Shown here: piece after piece, positions 22,186-32,000 of the stretch
Position numbering within the stretch: the stretch's first letter is position 1
How the letters are laid out: every line of letters begins with the position of its first letter
NCBI RefSeq assembly: GCF_040222815.1
Contig: NZ_JAVKCH010000018.1
Coordinates: forward strand, 1-64,000
Source of the DNA: Imperialibacter sp040222815
Lineage (GTDB): Bacteria > Bacteroidota > Bacteroidia > Cytophagales > Cyclobacteriaceae
Reading direction: 5' to 3'
Length of the DNA stretch: 64,000 nucleotides
Translations under genes and position numbers: made by a program
The notes under the pieces: model-generated
Database searches by the model: none
The model's input: only the letters and a program-made list of their open reading frames with translations
What the model was told of the DNA's origin: nothing

Positions 22186-24867
22186 TTACAATCCCTTCAA
22201 CGCCTCCTCCAAACTCTTGATCTTCCCTTCGGCATCTGCCATCTTCTGCTTTTCCATGGCCACTACCTGCTCAGGTGCACCGGCCACAAAGCGTTCGTTG
22301 CTTAGCTTCTTCATTACAGAAGCCAGGAAGCCTTTGGTGTACGCCAACTCTTCTTCCATTTTCTTGCGTTCGGCCTCCACGTCAATCTTCTCGCTCATAG
22401 GGATATAGAACTCATCACCTTTGATCACAAACTGAGTGGCGTTGTCAACTTTGTCGGAGGTGAAGGTTACCGAGCTTAGGTTGCCCAGCTTCTGCATGAT
22501 GGGCATAAAGGATTCATACAATCCTTTCTTTTCTGTATTAATCAGCAGATCAAGCGCTTCTTTTGGAGAAAGGCCTTTAGCGTTTCTCGTGTTACGGCAC
22601 TGGCCAACTGCCTCAAAAGCCCAGCTAGCCTGTTCCAAAAGCTCCGCATCGAATGGCTTCTTCTCGGGCCATTCAGCAACGATGATGCAGTCTTTGTCGC
22701 TTCTTTCTTTCATCGCATGCCATAGCTCTTCGGTAAGGAAAGGCATGAACGGATGCAACACTTTCATCAGGTCTTCAAACAGCCTGATGGTGGCATCATA
22801 AGTGGCTCTGTCAATCGGTGCCTGATAGGCCGGCTTGATCATTTCCAGGTACCAGCTACAGTAGTCATCCCAAATGAGCTTGTATACCGTCATCAGTGCA
22901 TCGCTCATGCGGAACTTCTCGAAATGGTCTTCCAGTTCGGCAAGGGCCTGGTTGAAACGACTCTCGAACCAGCGAATGGCCATTTCGTTGTCTTTGCCCG
23001 AAAGGTTGTCATCTATTTCCCACCCGCTTACCAGTCGGTAAGCATTCCAAATCTTATTGGAGAAGTTACGGCCCTGCTCTACCAGCTTCTCGTCAAACAG
23101 CAGGTCGTTACCAGCCGGCGAACTGAAAAGCATGCCAGTACGCACTCCATCGGCACCAAAGTCACGAATGAGGTCGAGTGGGTCGGGCGAGTTGCCCAGC
23201 GACTTCGACATCTTGCGGCGCAATTTATCCCGCACAATGCCGGTGAGGTACACGTCTTTGAACGGCCGCTGCCCTGTGTACTCATAGCCAGCAATGATCA
23301 TTCTGGCTACCCAGAAGAAAAGTATTTCCGGAGCAGTTACCAGCGTGTCGGTGGGGTAGAAGTAGCCAAGGTCTTTCGCTTTAGTCAGGTCGATTTTGCC
23401 GGTTGCTTTGTCGAAGCTTTCGTCGGCAAAGCCGCCAAAGGTCTCCGTTGGCCACAGCCAGCTCGATGCCCAGGTGTCCAGCACATCGGAGTCTTGGCTC
23501 AGATCTTCAGCCTTCAGTTCAGCATTGCCACTGGCCTTTCTGGCCATTTCCAAAGCTTCTTTTTCCGTTTCAGCCACCACAAAGTCGTTTTCGCCTTCTC
23601 CATAGTAGTAAGCAGGAATCCTGTGCCCCCACCATAGCTGCCGACTGATACACCAGTCACGCACGTTTTCCATCCAGTAGGCGTAGGTGTTCTTGAACTT
23701 GTTTGGGTGCAATTTCACCTCATCGTCCATCACGGCCTTGTAGGCACGGGCGGAAATGTCTTTCATTTTGATGAACCACTGTAGCGAAAGCTTGGGCTCT
23801 ACTACAGTGTTTGTTCTTTCGGAACGACCAATGCGTGTAACAAACTCTTCTGAGCCAACAAGTATCCCGGCAGCATCAAGGTCTTTCACCACCATTTTTC
23901 TAACGATAAATCGATCTCTGCCCACATAAGCAGGCACTTCACACTTTTCGTTCAATGTGCCGTCCAGATCAATAGTATCAATTACCTGCAGGTTGTGACG
24001 CTGACCAATTTCGTAGTCATTTGGGTCGTGGGCTGGTGTTACTTTCAGGCAGCCTGTACCGAATTCCTTGTCAACGTAGTCGTCGGCAATGATCGGAATT
24101 TCACGGTTGATGAATGGCACCAAAGCAAACTTGCCAATTAGGTGTTTGTAACGTTCATCTGTTGGGTTAACAGCAATAGCCGTGTCACCCATGATGGTTT
24201 CTGGTCGCTGCGTAGCAATGACCACAAACTCATTTGGGCTGCCTTTGATGGCATATTTTACAGAGTAAAGCAGCGACTTCTCGCCGTCCTCCTTGTAGAT
24301 CACTTCTTCGTTGGAAAGGGCTGTTTTGGCCTCACAGTCCCAGTTGATCATGCGCAGGCCACGGTAGATATAGCCTTTGTTGTAAAGGTCAACGAATACC
24401 CGGATTACCGCTTTATAGTAGTCGGGATCCATGGTAAACGACGTACGATCCCAGTCGCAGCTGGCACCCAGCTTTTTAAGCTGCTCCAGGATGATGCCGC
24501 CATATTTTTCTTTCCACTCCCAGGCATACTTCATAAACTCATCCCGGCCGATCTCCGATTTCTTGATGCCCTTCTCACGCAGCATGGCCACTACCTTGGC
24601 TTCCGTAGCAATAGACGCATGGTCGGTGCCAGGCACCCAGCAAGCTTCAAAGCCCTGCATTCTTGCCTTGCGGATGAGGATGTCCTGAATCGTATTGTTG
24701 AGCATATGGCCCATGTGCAATACGCCTGTGACATTCGGCGGAGGAATGACGATGGTGTAAGGTTTTTTGTCTGGATTGGGTGTGGCTTTAAAAAAGCCTT
24801 GCTCCATCCAGTGCTTGTACCATTTGTCCTCTACCTGAGTTGGGTCGTATTTGGTAGCCAGTGCCAT
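22186..24867 (-). CDS. valS: Valyl-tRNA synthetase
   Basis: This 893-residue class I enzyme charges tRNA-Val in the cytoplasm. The HIGH-type motif is in PPPNVTGVLHMGHMLNN near residue 50, and KMSKS is at residues 552-556 (RRKMSKSLGNSPDP). The editing domain lies between (about 150-350; TQRPETIMGDTAIAVNPTD). The C-terminal coiled coil typical of ValRS is present (EAERKKMEEELAYTKGFLAS). Length is usual for Bacteroidota. A -7 promoter element is seen at 24905-24912, and the gene ends with a strong terminator. It is monocistronic. Confidence 0.97.
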   Translation of the reverse strand: MALATKYDPTQVEDKWYKHWMEQGFFKATPNPDKKPYTIVIPPPNVTGVLHMGHMLNNTIQDILIRKARMQGFEACWVPGTDHASIATEAKVVAMLREKGIKKSEIGRDEFMKYAWEWKEKYGGIILEQLKKLGASCDWDRTSFTMDPDYYKAVIRVFVDLYNKGYIYRGLRMINWDCEAKTALSNEEVIYKEDGEKSLLYSVKYAIKGSPNEFVVIATQRPETIMGDTAIAVNPTDERYKHLIGKFALVPFINREIPIIADDYVDKEFGTGCLKVTPAHDPNDYEIGQRHNLQVIDTIDLDGTLNEKCEVPAYVGRDRFIVRKMVVKDLDAAGILVGSEEFVTRIGRSERTNTVVEPKLSLQWFIKMKDISARAYKAVMDDEVKLHPNKFKNTYAYWMENVRDWCISRQLWWGHRIPAYYYGEGENDFVVAETEKEALEMARKASGNAELKAEDLSQDSDVLDTWASSWLWPTETFGGFADESFDKATGKIDLTKAKDLGYFYPTDTLVTAPEILFFWVARMIIAGYEYTGQRPFKDVYLTGIVRDKLRRKMSKSLGNSPDPLDLIRDFGADGVRTGMLFSSPAGNDLLFDEKLVEQGRNFSNKIWNAYRLVSGWEIDDNLSGKDNEMAIRWFESRFNQALAELEDHFEKFRMSDALMTVYKLIWDDYCSWYLEMIKPAYQAPIDRATYDATIRLFEDLMKVLHPFMPFLTEELWHAMKERSDKDCIIVAEWPEKKPFDAELLEQASWAFEAVGQCRNTRNAKGLSPKEALDLLINTEKKGLYESFMPIMQKLGNLSSVTFTSDKVDNATQFVIKGDEFYIPMSEKIDVEAERKKMEEELAYTKGFLASVMKKLSNERFVAGAPEQVVAMEKQKMADAEGKIKSLEEALKGL

Positions 24868-24904
24868 AAAGTGTCTGTATCTTCTTGAGTTGAAATTCGA
24901 GGGG

Positions 24905-24912
24905 CAAAAGTA
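24905..24912 (-). promoter_or_regulatory. Probable -7 promoter element of valS
   Basis: TACTTTTG on the - strand exactly matches the Bacteroidota -7 consensus TAnnTTTG, about 40 bases before the valS start. No TTG is found at the ideal upstream distance, so the call is moderate. Confidence 0.45.
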
Positions 24913-25013
24913 ATGAAAATCTGCTTGAATGAGGGCGAGACTGCCCTTGCTTTGTTAAACTTTAGAAGTTTATGGAAATTAGGAAGATCGATACACCTTA
25001 TTTTTAGCTTACG

Positions 25014-25772
25014 ATGGCAAAATTAAAGAGGAACATCCTGGCAATCGCCTTTGTGGTTGGGCACATTTCCGCAGATGCACAAATGACAAGTCATGACGCT
25101 GAACAAGCGGCCTGGATACAGGCTGTGACTTCGTCGATGGTTTATACCGAGAAACTATACACGACTAAGGCCGTCGTTATAGACGCTGATAAAAATGGAC
25201 TAAGGGCCATAGATGTAAATGGGCTTTCTGATTTTTATAGAAACAAAGGATGGAAGAAGGTGGAGTCGCTGCAATCAATCGGGGCTACTGATGCCAATGT
25301 ACATATTGGTTATGAGATTGTCACTTTTAAGGCAGGTGATGAAAGCTATACGCAGTTGATTATCTGGAATCAGAAAAACGGTGGGCCATTGCGAGAGCTT
25401 GAGGTAATTGGACGGTCTGTAAACCAAGGCAACGTAACTGCTGAAGTGCTTGATGCGCCCAGAGCCAAATGGATACGGCTATGTAATGAACATGATCCAC
25501 TGAAGCTGGTTGCTGAGTTGTACACCGCAGATGCGATGTACTACAACCATAAACCGATGATAGTCGGTACGGAAGCTATAGCAAAAGAGTACTGGTACAT
25601 GGGTAACTCCAGCTATCAATTGAGTTTGACTCCTATCGTGATTGAAATGGTCAACCCGGACTTGGCTTTTGAGATTGGCCAGTGTTCGGGCAGCTACAAC
25701 GGGAAATATGTGTTGGTGTGGAAAAAAAGCGCTGACAAAGGCTGGCAAGTGGCGCTAGACTCTAATATTTGA
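25014..25772 (+). CDS. Secreted protein with C-terminal SnoaL/DUF4440-like domain
   Basis: This 252-residue protein has a signal peptide (cleavage near HISADAQM). The first half is unrecognised. The second half (about 148-250) resembles an NTF2-like domain: ARAKWIRLCNEHDPLKLVAE is the opening helix, followed by YTADAMYYNHKPMIVGTEAI and AFEIGQCSGSYNGKYVLVWK. The closing strands (WKKSADKGWQVALDSN) fit DUF4440 proteins. A few residues are shared with the nearby NTF2-like protein at 10.7 kb, but it is not a duplicate. Its function is unknown. Confidence 0.75.
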   Translation: MAKLKRNILAIAFVVGHISADAQMTSHDAEQAAWIQAVTSSMVYTEKLYTTKAVVIDADKNGLRAIDVNGLSDFYRNKGWKKVESLQSIGATDANVHIGYEIVTFKAGDESYTQLIIWNQKNGGPLRELEVIGRSVNQGNVTAEVLDAPRAKWIRLCNEHDPLKLVAELYTADAMYYNHKPMIVGTEAIAKEYWYMGNSSYQLSLTPIVIEMVNPDLAFEIGQCSGSYNGKYVLVWKKSADKGWQVALDSNI

Positions 25773-26012
25773 GACCTGGCAATTAATAGGTTAACTTAGG
25801 TTGATATTTTTTTAATAGAAGCGAGCCGACTCATGAACGAATAAAATTTCCAGGGGTAAGAAGTAACAGAATAACGAGTTAACGGTGTGCTTTGACTATT
25901 CTGTAAAAAATCTTTTGAACAAGAAATCCAATTGGAGGTTTCGTCACGTAAGTAGCTTCGAAATGTTCCAGAAACATGAGTAACCTTAGAAAAAGTAATC
26001 TTTAAAAACAAA

Positions 26013-27134
26013 ATGGAATTAACAGCAACTGCACCGTCAAACTCGGGAGAAATTCAATGGAAGCAATTATGGAGCCTTGTGGCGCTTTATGCTTCGGTTA
26101 TCATAGGATGGATTGCCTATTACAACTACCAGCCCATACTCCTTCATAAGTATAACTTCACAGACCTAACGCTCTTTCTTTTTATAGCCCAGGGTATCAT
26201 CATGGTGGTGACACCGCCTATTGCCGGACTTTTGGGCGACAGGTTCAGAAAATCAAAAGGCAACAGACTCCCGATCATCAGTGCGGGCATCAGCGCCGCT
26301 GCCATGGTGTTTATGTCTGTAGCGTTTACGCTTATCATGGATCCGGGAGAAACTTTCAAGTGGATACTACCTATTCTTATAGTGTTTTGGCTGGCTTCCA
26401 TGAGTATTTTCACAAGTCCCGCCATTTCAACCATTGACCTGTTTGCTCCTGCAAATAAATTGCCACGGGCGATGGCCATTATCACTATTGTGTATGGCGC
26501 ACTGTATGCCCTTGAACCAGTAATCGTTGATCTGGTTGATTTTCTGGGTGCTCCCCTAACCTTCGTTGTTGGTGGTGTTATCACCGCAGGTTCAGGTTTG
26601 CTAATGAAAAAGAACATGGGAAAAACGCTTGATGGCATTGTAACAGATGTGAAGAAAGAGGATAAAAAGAAATCAGATTACACATACGCATTCATTGTGG
26701 GCCTTGCTTTTGGTATTTCTACCACCATTCTGTTCAATTTGTTTCCTGGTTGGTTGGAGCCAAAAATTGGTCACGTCTTCGATATAAACAGCAGTGTGAT
26801 CATCTCGGTCGTCCTCTTTCTGTCTGCTGTTTTCTCGCTGCCGATCAGCCGAATTGTTGAAAAAAGGCCACTTTACATATCATTGCTTGTAAGCGTAGTG
26901 GCGATTTTCGCTATCATTTTCGCTATCTACTTTGTGGAAAACTCCTACCTGACACTTATTCTTCTGCTGCTCTTCTCGTTTTTCTACAGCATGGTGTCGG
27001 TTTGCGGACTTCCTTTGGCTCTGAGTGTTATCAATGATAAGAACAAAGTGTTTGGTGTTGGTATTTTCTTCGCTGGGTTCGAATTGCCCAACGGAATTCT
27101 CGAAGCGATATTGGTTGCTCAAGGGCTTTACTGA
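26013..27134 (+). CDS. MFS-type transporter
   Basis: This 373-residue inner-membrane protein has about eleven or twelve helices. The N-terminal half resembles the sugar/GPH-SLC45 type of MFS carrier: ALYASVIIGWIAYYNYQPIL, then IAGLLGDRFRKSKGNRLPII, which is the loop 2-3 motif. The central loop contains charged residues (DVKKEDKKKSDYTYAF). The C-terminus (GIFFAGFELPNGILEAILVA) is short for the family, ending soon after the last helix. The substrate cannot be told. The 240 bases upstream hold no gene that I can support. Confidence 0.85.
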   Translation: MELTATAPSNSGEIQWKQLWSLVALYASVIIGWIAYYNYQPILLHKYNFTDLTLFLFIAQGIIMVVTPPIAGLLGDRFRKSKGNRLPIISAGISAAAMVFMSVAFTLIMDPGETFKWILPILIVFWLASMSIFTSPAISTIDLFAPANKLPRAMAIITIVYGALYALEPVIVDLVDFLGAPLTFVVGGVITAGSGLLMKKNMGKTLDGIVTDVKKEDKKKSDYTYAFIVGLAFGISTTILFNLFPGWLEPKIGHVFDINSSVIISVVLFLSAVFSLPISRIVEKRPLYISLLVSVVAIFAIIFAIYFVENSYLTLILLLLFSFFYSMVSVCGLPLALSVINDKNKVFGVGIFFAGFELPNGILEAILVAQGLY

Positions 27135-27192
27135 TTAAGATTCCTTGATCATTCTTTTAACTTTGCTGTAGTTGAAAGAACAAGACCCAAAG

Positions 27193-28467
27193 ATGATTAT
27201 AACAGCAAACGATCCATCATTAAAATCATGGGTAGAAGTCAGGCCGGGGTCTGACTTCCCCATTCAAAACCTTCCCTTCGGCATTTTTCAAACGGCAAAC
27301 ACCCAGCCCAGAGTGGGCGTGGCCATCGGCGACTACGTGCTTGACCTCAAAATGCTGGCCCATGAAGGCTTTTTGGATGCACTTCATATTCCAGAATCGG
27401 TGTTTGCACAGCCTTACCTGAACGACCTAATGGCCTACGGAAAGGAGAAGACACGTGCCCTGCGAAACAGAATAGCTGAGCTGCTCAATGATGAAAATGA
27501 AGACCTCAGATATGAGGAAGATCTGCTTCCCGACTTGCTGGTACCTATGAAAGAGGCAAAACTGCTCATGCCCGTGCTGGTGCGGGACTACACTGATTTC
27601 TATTCCAGCAAAGAGCACGCTACCAATGTGGGCACCATGTTTCGGGATCCTGAAAATGCTTTGCTGCCCAATTGGAAACACTTGCCAGTGGGCTATCATG
27701 GACGGGCTTCCTCAATTATTGTGAGCGGTGAGCCCATTCGTCGGCCGAAAGGGCAACGAAAGGATGGCGATAAAGACCAGCCGGTGTTTGGCCCCAGCGG
27801 CCGCCTCGACTTCGAGCTGGAAATGGCGTTTGTCACCTGCAAGGAAAATAAGCTGGGCGACAGCATTCGTGCGTCAGAAGCTGACGACTATATTTTCGGT
27901 TTTGTGCTTTTCAACGACTGGTCGGCCAGGGACATGCAAGCCTGGGAGTATGTGCCGCTGGGGCCGTTTCTTGCCAAAAATTTTGCGTCGTCTGTGTCGC
28001 CCTGGGTGGTGACCCTCGATGCACTAGAGCCATTCAGAGTGGCGGGCCCAAAGCAGGAGCCGGAAGTTTTGCCTTACCTGAAAGCCGAAGGTCTCAACAA
28101 CTTTGATATTAACCTCGAAGTGGGGATTCAGCCAAAAGGGGGTGCCGAGAAAGTGGTGTGCCAATCCAACTTTAAATACATGTATTGGAACATCCGTCAG
28201 CAGTTGGCCCACCACACCGTCAACGGGTGCAATATCAATGTGGGGGACATGTACGCCTCCGGCACCATCAGCGGCCCTACGCCAGATAGTTATGGCTCGA
28301 TGCTGGAGCTGGCCTGGAAAGGCACCAAACCAATACCTATGCCCGATGGCACCACCCGGAGTTTTTTGCAGGATGGCGATACGGTGACGATGAGGGGATA
28401 TGCAGAAAAAGATGGGATAAGAATTGGTTTTGGTGAAGTAAAGGCTGAAATTTTACCAGCTTCTTAA
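27193..28467 (+). CDS. fahA: Fumarylacetoacetase
   Basis: This 424-residue enzyme cleaves fumarylacetoacetate to fumarate and acetoacetate, the last step of tyrosine and homogentisate breakdown. It matches the eukaryote-type FAH: an N-terminal SH3-like domain (FPIQNLPFGIFQT), then the catalytic domain with DYTDFYSSKEHATNVGTMFR, PVGYHGRASSIIVSG and FELEMAFV (metal-binding glutamates), and FNDWSARDMQAWEYVPLGPF. ATG 27193 was chosen; a TTG at 27172 is less likely. hmgA and hppD are not in this window, so the pathway genes are scattered or elsewhere. GDSL and flavin reductase genes follow closely. Confidence 0.95.
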   Translation: MIITANDPSLKSWVEVRPGSDFPIQNLPFGIFQTANTQPRVGVAIGDYVLDLKMLAHEGFLDALHIPESVFAQPYLNDLMAYGKEKTRALRNRIAELLNDENEDLRYEEDLLPDLLVPMKEAKLLMPVLVRDYTDFYSSKEHATNVGTMFRDPENALLPNWKHLPVGYHGRASSIIVSGEPIRRPKGQRKDGDKDQPVFGPSGRLDFELEMAFVTCKENKLGDSIRASEADDYIFGFVLFNDWSARDMQAWEYVPLGPFLAKNFASSVSPWVVTLDALEPFRVAGPKQEPEVLPYLKAEGLNNFDINLEVGIQPKGGAEKVVCQSNFKYMYWNIRQQLAHHTVNGCNINVGDMYASGTISGPTPDSYGSMLELAWKGTKPIPMPDGTTRSFLQDGDTVTMRGYAEKDGIRIGFGEVKAEILPAS

Positions 28468-28479
28468 ACGCTCCATCCT

Positions 28480-29106
28480 ATGAAATCCATTCTCCTTACA
28501 TTTATGCTTGCAGGTTTTTTTATGGTTAAGGCCCAACCAATCAAAGTGGCTTGTGTTGGTGACAGTATCACCGAAGGTCATGGCATTGACGAGGAAGACA
28601 AACGATACCCGCAGGTACTGGGGCAGCTGCTGGGCAATGGCTATGAGGTCAGGAATTACGGCATCAGCGGCCGGACGCTTTTAAAACAGGGCGACTTTCC
28701 TTATTGGAACGAACCGAAGTACAAAGAGGTGTTGGCCTGGCAGCCCGACATCGTAGTGATCAAGCTAGGGACCAACGACAGCAAGCCGCAAAACTGGAAA
28801 TACAAAGGCGATTTTATCGACGAATACCTCGAGTTTATTCAGTCATTTGCCTCTTTGCCCAGCAAGCCAAAAATCTACATTTGCCTGCCGGTGCCAGTTT
28901 ACAAAGACGCTTTTAACATTACCGAGGAAGTGGTAAAAGGAGGGGTGATTCCCAGAGTGGAGCAAACAGCGAAAGAGGCGAAGCTGAAGACCATCGACCT
29001 TTACAAGGCATTGTCAGGCCATCCTGAAATGTTCCCTGATGGTGTGCACCCAGATGCGGCCGGGGCAAACCTGATAGCCGAAGCTGTTTATAAAAAAATC
29101 AAATAG
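28480..29106 (+). CDS. SGNH/GDSL-family hydrolase
   Basis: This 208-residue protein has a signal peptide (MKSILLTFMLAGFFMVKAQ) and all SGNH blocks: catalytic S29 in VGDSITEGHG, Gly in NYGISGRT, Asn in KLGTNDSK, and D187/H190 in FPDGVHPDAAG. Such enzymes are secreted esterases, acetyl-xylan esterases or lipases. It lies 12 bases after fahA and 1 base before the flavin reductase, so the three are very likely one operon. The true substrate is unknown. Confidence 0.92.
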   Translation: MKSILLTFMLAGFFMVKAQPIKVACVGDSITEGHGIDEEDKRYPQVLGQLLGNGYEVRNYGISGRTLLKQGDFPYWNEPKYKEVLAWQPDIVVIKLGTNDSKPQNWKYKGDFIDEYLEFIQSFASLPSKPKIYICLPVPVYKDAFNITEEVVKGGVIPRVEQTAKEAKLKTIDLYKALSGHPEMFPDGVHPDAAGANLIAEAVYKKIK

Positions 29107-29107
29107 C

Positions 29108-30007
29108 ATGGATCAGCTGATGACCATTGACCCGAAGGATATAAGCGTGCCAGCTTTGCATGGGCTCATGCAGGGTGTGGTGGCTCCGAGGCCTATCGCT
29201 TTTGCCAGCACAGTTGATAAAGATGGAAAGGTCAATCTCAGCCCTTTCAGCTTTTTCAACATGTTCAGCTCCAATCCCCCCATTCTTATTTTTTCTCCTT
29301 CCAGAAGGGTACGTGACAATTCTACCAAGCACACACTAGACAATGTGCACGAACATGGGGAGGTGGTGATCAATATAGTCAACTACGCCATGGTGCAGCA
29401 AATGTCGCTATCCAGTACGGAATATGAGAAAGGCGTCAATGAGTTTATCAAGGCTGGGTTTACGGAAGTTCCTTCAGGAAAAGTGAAACCGCCCAGGGTA
29501 GGGGAGTCACCGGCTGCGTTTGAATGCAAGGTCAAGCAGATCATCCCCCTGGGCGATCAGGGTGGTGCCGGCAACCTGGTGATTTGCAAGGTATTGCTCA
29601 TGCATTTCAAAAAAGAGATATTGGACGAGCAGGGGAGGGTGGATACAGAAAAGGCGGATATAGTCGCCCGCATGGGAGGCAACTGGTATTGCAGAGCCCA
29701 CGGCGAGGCTTTGTTTGAAGTACCGAAGCCTTTAGAGAAAAAGGGAATGGGCGTGGATAAGCTGCCAGAGCGTATCAGACTCAGCAGTGTGCTAACAGGC
29801 AACGACCTTGGTATGCTGGGTAACGTGGAGCACCTACCCAGCGATGCAGAGGTAAGGGAGTACCATAAGCACGAGAAAGTACAACTGCTAGTTGAGGAAT
29901 ACGAAAATGACCCTACTGGTTTCGAGGAGGCCCTGCATCAGCTCGCCCAGCAATACCTGCATGAGGGATATGTGGAGATAGCGTGGAAGATTTTATTGCA
30001 GATATAG
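29108..30007 (+). CDS. Flavin reductase-like protein with duplicated 3' end
   Basis: This 299-residue protein belongs to the flavin reductase/FMN-binding split-barrel family: VVAPRPIAFASTVDKDGKVN, then LSPFSFFNMFSSNPPILIFS, and GEVVINIVNYAMVQQMSLSS. A C-terminal extension (about 230-299) is longer than the minimal domain and ends YLHEGYVEIAWKILLQI. It starts one base after the GDSL gene. The final 73 bases have a second, diverged copy at 32115-32187, beyond an AbiE-like cassette. This indicates that the 3' end was replaced when the cassette integrated. Confidence 0.92.
   Translation: MDQLMTIDPKDISVPALHGLMQGVVAPRPIAFASTVDKDGKVNLSPFSFFNMFSSNPPILIFSPSRRVRDNSTKHTLDNVHEHGEVVINIVNYAMVQQMSLSSTEYEKGVNEFIKAGFTEVPSGKVKPPRVGESPAAFECKVKQIIPLGDQGGAGNLVICKVLLMHFKKEILDEQGRVDTEKADIVARMGGNWYCRAHGEALFEVPKPLEKKGMGVDKLPERIRLSSVLTGNDLGMLGNVEHLPSDAEVREYHKHEKVQLLVEEYENDPTGFEEALHQLAQQYLHEGYVEIAWKILLQI
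29935..30007 (+). repeat. Left copy of the 73-base flanking repeat
   Basis: These bases, the end of the flavin reductase gene, match 32115-32187 with eight mismatches. An exactly identical core of 41 bases runs from 29942 to 29982. Except for the last codon (ATA against ATG) and the two mismatches before the core, differences within the coding frame are silent. This is the left boundary of the AbiE-like island. Confidence 0.88.
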
Positions 30008-30096
30008 GGAGCCTTTTGGTGACCCATCAGAACTTCTCAGACTTTTAGTGGAAACGCTTGGTTGATAGTTTTTCCCCTGCTGGTTCGATTGACTGA

Positions 30097-31206
30097 TTAT
30101 AGTGCTTTTTCGGCTGTTAAAAGTTGTACCGCCTGGTACCAATAATAGAATGCCGATTTATCTGGTTGTTTTTTCAGTCGCATCAAGAAGTTCCAATCTT
30201 GATCCTCTATGATTAAGTCTTTAATGTCTTGACCTTTATAATAGGTGATCGGTGAAAGATCATTCACAATGATTTTTGCTGTCAAGTAAGCAATTCGAGC
30301 AGATGCAGGTACCGCATCATCGATTCTAAAGGTACCAGCCATTAAAAAGCCGGTACCAAAAGCGATGATCCCTTTTTGCAATTCTTTGAATTTTGCTTTT
30401 TCATCATCATTGCCACGATCTCTCTTTGCGAGGATCATGCAGGTATCAATTGTGTCTCGCAAAACAATTTCCGGGGTGAGTTTAGTTTCAGGATTTCCTT
30501 TTTCCCGATAAGCGATTTCATGCTCGGCAAATTTCTGAAAACTGGCAGCCACTATTTCCATACTTTGTATATTCTCGAAGAGTTTACTCAAATCGAACAA
30601 CTGCTTACATATTTCCATGGAGAACGGCTGTTTGTCTGTACCCTTGAAATAAGGGATTCCGATCGTATTTGGGGCAAATGCTGTCAATTTATCTCCTGTG
30701 ATTGAATCAATGGTTGGCATGGTGACCATGGCCTCCATATCAGTTTCAATCCAGTTGGTAATTACAGGTTTTTCGATCACTTCCGGATAGATTGAATCCT
30801 CGATGAGAACATCTAACAGAATAGTACCGGAACCTTGCCTGCCAGAATCAAATTTAAACTTGTAATGTGCTTTGGGTACTCCGGGCTTGTAGCTGCGATG
30901 TTCGTCCAGTTCAACATTAGTGAAATTGGAAGAATCAACAACCTTTTGCAAAATGCGCTCCAGTTCCTTTCGGTCAGTTTTGCTGATAATGTCGATATCA
31001 ATGGAGAATCGGTTACCCTCTTCCAATAAAAGCACCAAACTGGTACCACCCTTGAAAACGAAATTAAGTCCATTACTTTTCAAACGTTCTAGCAAATGCA
31101 AAGCATAAATCATCTTTTCCAAAATGATTTTGTCAATTCGTCTGTGGTCTTTTTGTTTCTTAAAGCCCTCTAGCCACTCATCTGTAAAGCAATGTTCCTT
31201 AATCAT
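30097..31206 (-). CDS. AbiEii/AbiGii-type nucleotidyltransferase toxin
   Basis: This 369-residue protein has the nucleotidyltransferase fold of the AbiEii type-IV toxin family. The active site is GGTSL (53-57) followed by D70 and D72 in RFSIDIDI. Family members modify tRNA or other acceptors and inhibit growth, often in phage defence. The start codon overlaps the stop of the upstream partner by four bases (ATGA), so translation is coupled. A second conserved segment (PTIDSITGDKLTAFAPNTIG) fits the family helix with a lysine. The protein is intact and lies in an AT-rich island. Confidence 0.9.
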   Translation of the reverse strand: MIKEHCFTDEWLEGFKKQKDHRRIDKIILEKMIYALHLLERLKSNGLNFVFKGGTSLVLLLEEGNRFSIDIDIISKTDRKELERILQKVVDSSNFTNVELDEHRSYKPGVPKAHYKFKFDSGRQGSGTILLDVLIEDSIYPEVIEKPVITNWIETDMEAMVTMPTIDSITGDKLTAFAPNTIGIPYFKGTDKQPFSMEICKQLFDLSKLFENIQSMEIVAASFQKFAEHEIAYREKGNPETKLTPEIVLRDTIDTCMILAKRDRGNDDEKAKFKELQKGIIAFGTGFLMAGTFRIDDAVPASARIAYLTAKIIVNDLSPITYYKGQDIKDLIIEDQDWNFLMRLKKQPDKSAFYYWYQAVQLLTAEKAL

Positions 31207-31967
31207 TCGATAATGCCTTTTACTAAGTTGTACATGTGGTTCGTCATGAACTGTTTTATTTCCTGTTCCCTTTCTCTTCGTTTTGCATAACTAAAGAGCT
31301 TAGTGAAATTGATTGCGTATTTGCTTATTGCGTTTTCATAAATGCGCATCAACTCTGAACCTTGCAAATAGTAAAATAGCTTTTCCTCTGCGAACAAGTC
31401 CACCAATATTTTCTCAAGTAATGGTGTATAAAATTTAACTTTATTTTCCGTTCTTTTAGCAATAGGGGAGCGTGTTATCAACTTCTTTATGACTACTGGA
31501 TAATTACTTTCTGCGATGTAAAAATCAATAGCTTTATCATCTGGATTTAGATAAAGCTCATTTCTTGATGAGTCTTTCAGCTCATAGTATAATGATTCAA
31601 TGAAATCCTTTTCGATCTCAATGAGTATGATTCGTTTACTTGCCTGGTGTTGTGAAAATTCATTGAGCCATTCCGTTTCCCAAATGCAGTGCTTGGCTTC
31701 CTCAAATTTGTCTGTGGTCTGTTTTGCGAACTTAATAAGCTCAGGAGATAATTCCGGCTGGTACTTGGGTTTGTATGAAATAACATAGAGACCTCTCTTT
31801 AGTGGTCTAATGATGTTTTTGTCTTTAAGGTCATAGATTCTCCATCCGAACGTTCCTTCTTTAAGATCTGGTTCAAAGTATCGATAGAATTCAAAGAGAT
31901 CCTCTCGGGTGAAATACTCCCGTTCCTTAAATTCTTCAATCAATCTGTTCTCTATGATCTTTGGCAT
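31203..31967 (-). CDS. Antitoxin-like partner of the AbiEii-type toxin (AbiEi/DUF6577-like)
   Basis: This 254-residue protein precedes the toxin in the usual order. Its N-terminus looks like a winged helix (YFTREDLFEFYRYFEPDLKE, then RIYDLKDKNIIRPLKRGLYV), as in AbiEi antitoxins that repress their own operon. The C-terminal part is basic and probably binds the toxin. I believe it belongs to the DUF6577 family, but that name is from memory. A perfect inverted repeat and two direct repeats upstream (32001-32060) fit autoregulation. Confidence 0.8.
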   Translation of the reverse strand: MPKIIENRLIEEFKEREYFTREDLFEFYRYFEPDLKEGTFGWRIYDLKDKNIIRPLKRGLYVISYKPKYQPELSPELIKFAKQTTDKFEEAKHCIWETEWLNEFSQHQASKRIILIEIEKDFIESLYYELKDSSRNELYLNPDDKAIDFYIAESNYPVVIKKLITRSPIAKRTENKVKFYTPLLEKILVDLFAEEKLFYYLQGSELMRIYENAISKYAINFTKLFSYAKRREREQEIKQFMTNHMYNLVKGIIE

Positions 31968-32000
31968 TTAAAATCCAATTTTTACCAAAAATACAAAATT

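Noticed and set aside
22753..23637. A 294-codon open frame on the + strand inside valS
   Set aside because: It is antisense to the strongly supported valS gene and shows no recognisable domain; its length follows from codon bias on the opposite strand.
24142..24888. A 248-codon open frame on the + strand at the valS start
   Set aside because: It is antisense to the conserved N-terminal half of valS and runs over the promoter region.
25796..26011. A 71-codon frame on the - strand before the MFS gene
   Set aside because: It has no domain, is adjacent to the MFS start and shows no sign of selection that I can see, so it is treated as intergenic.
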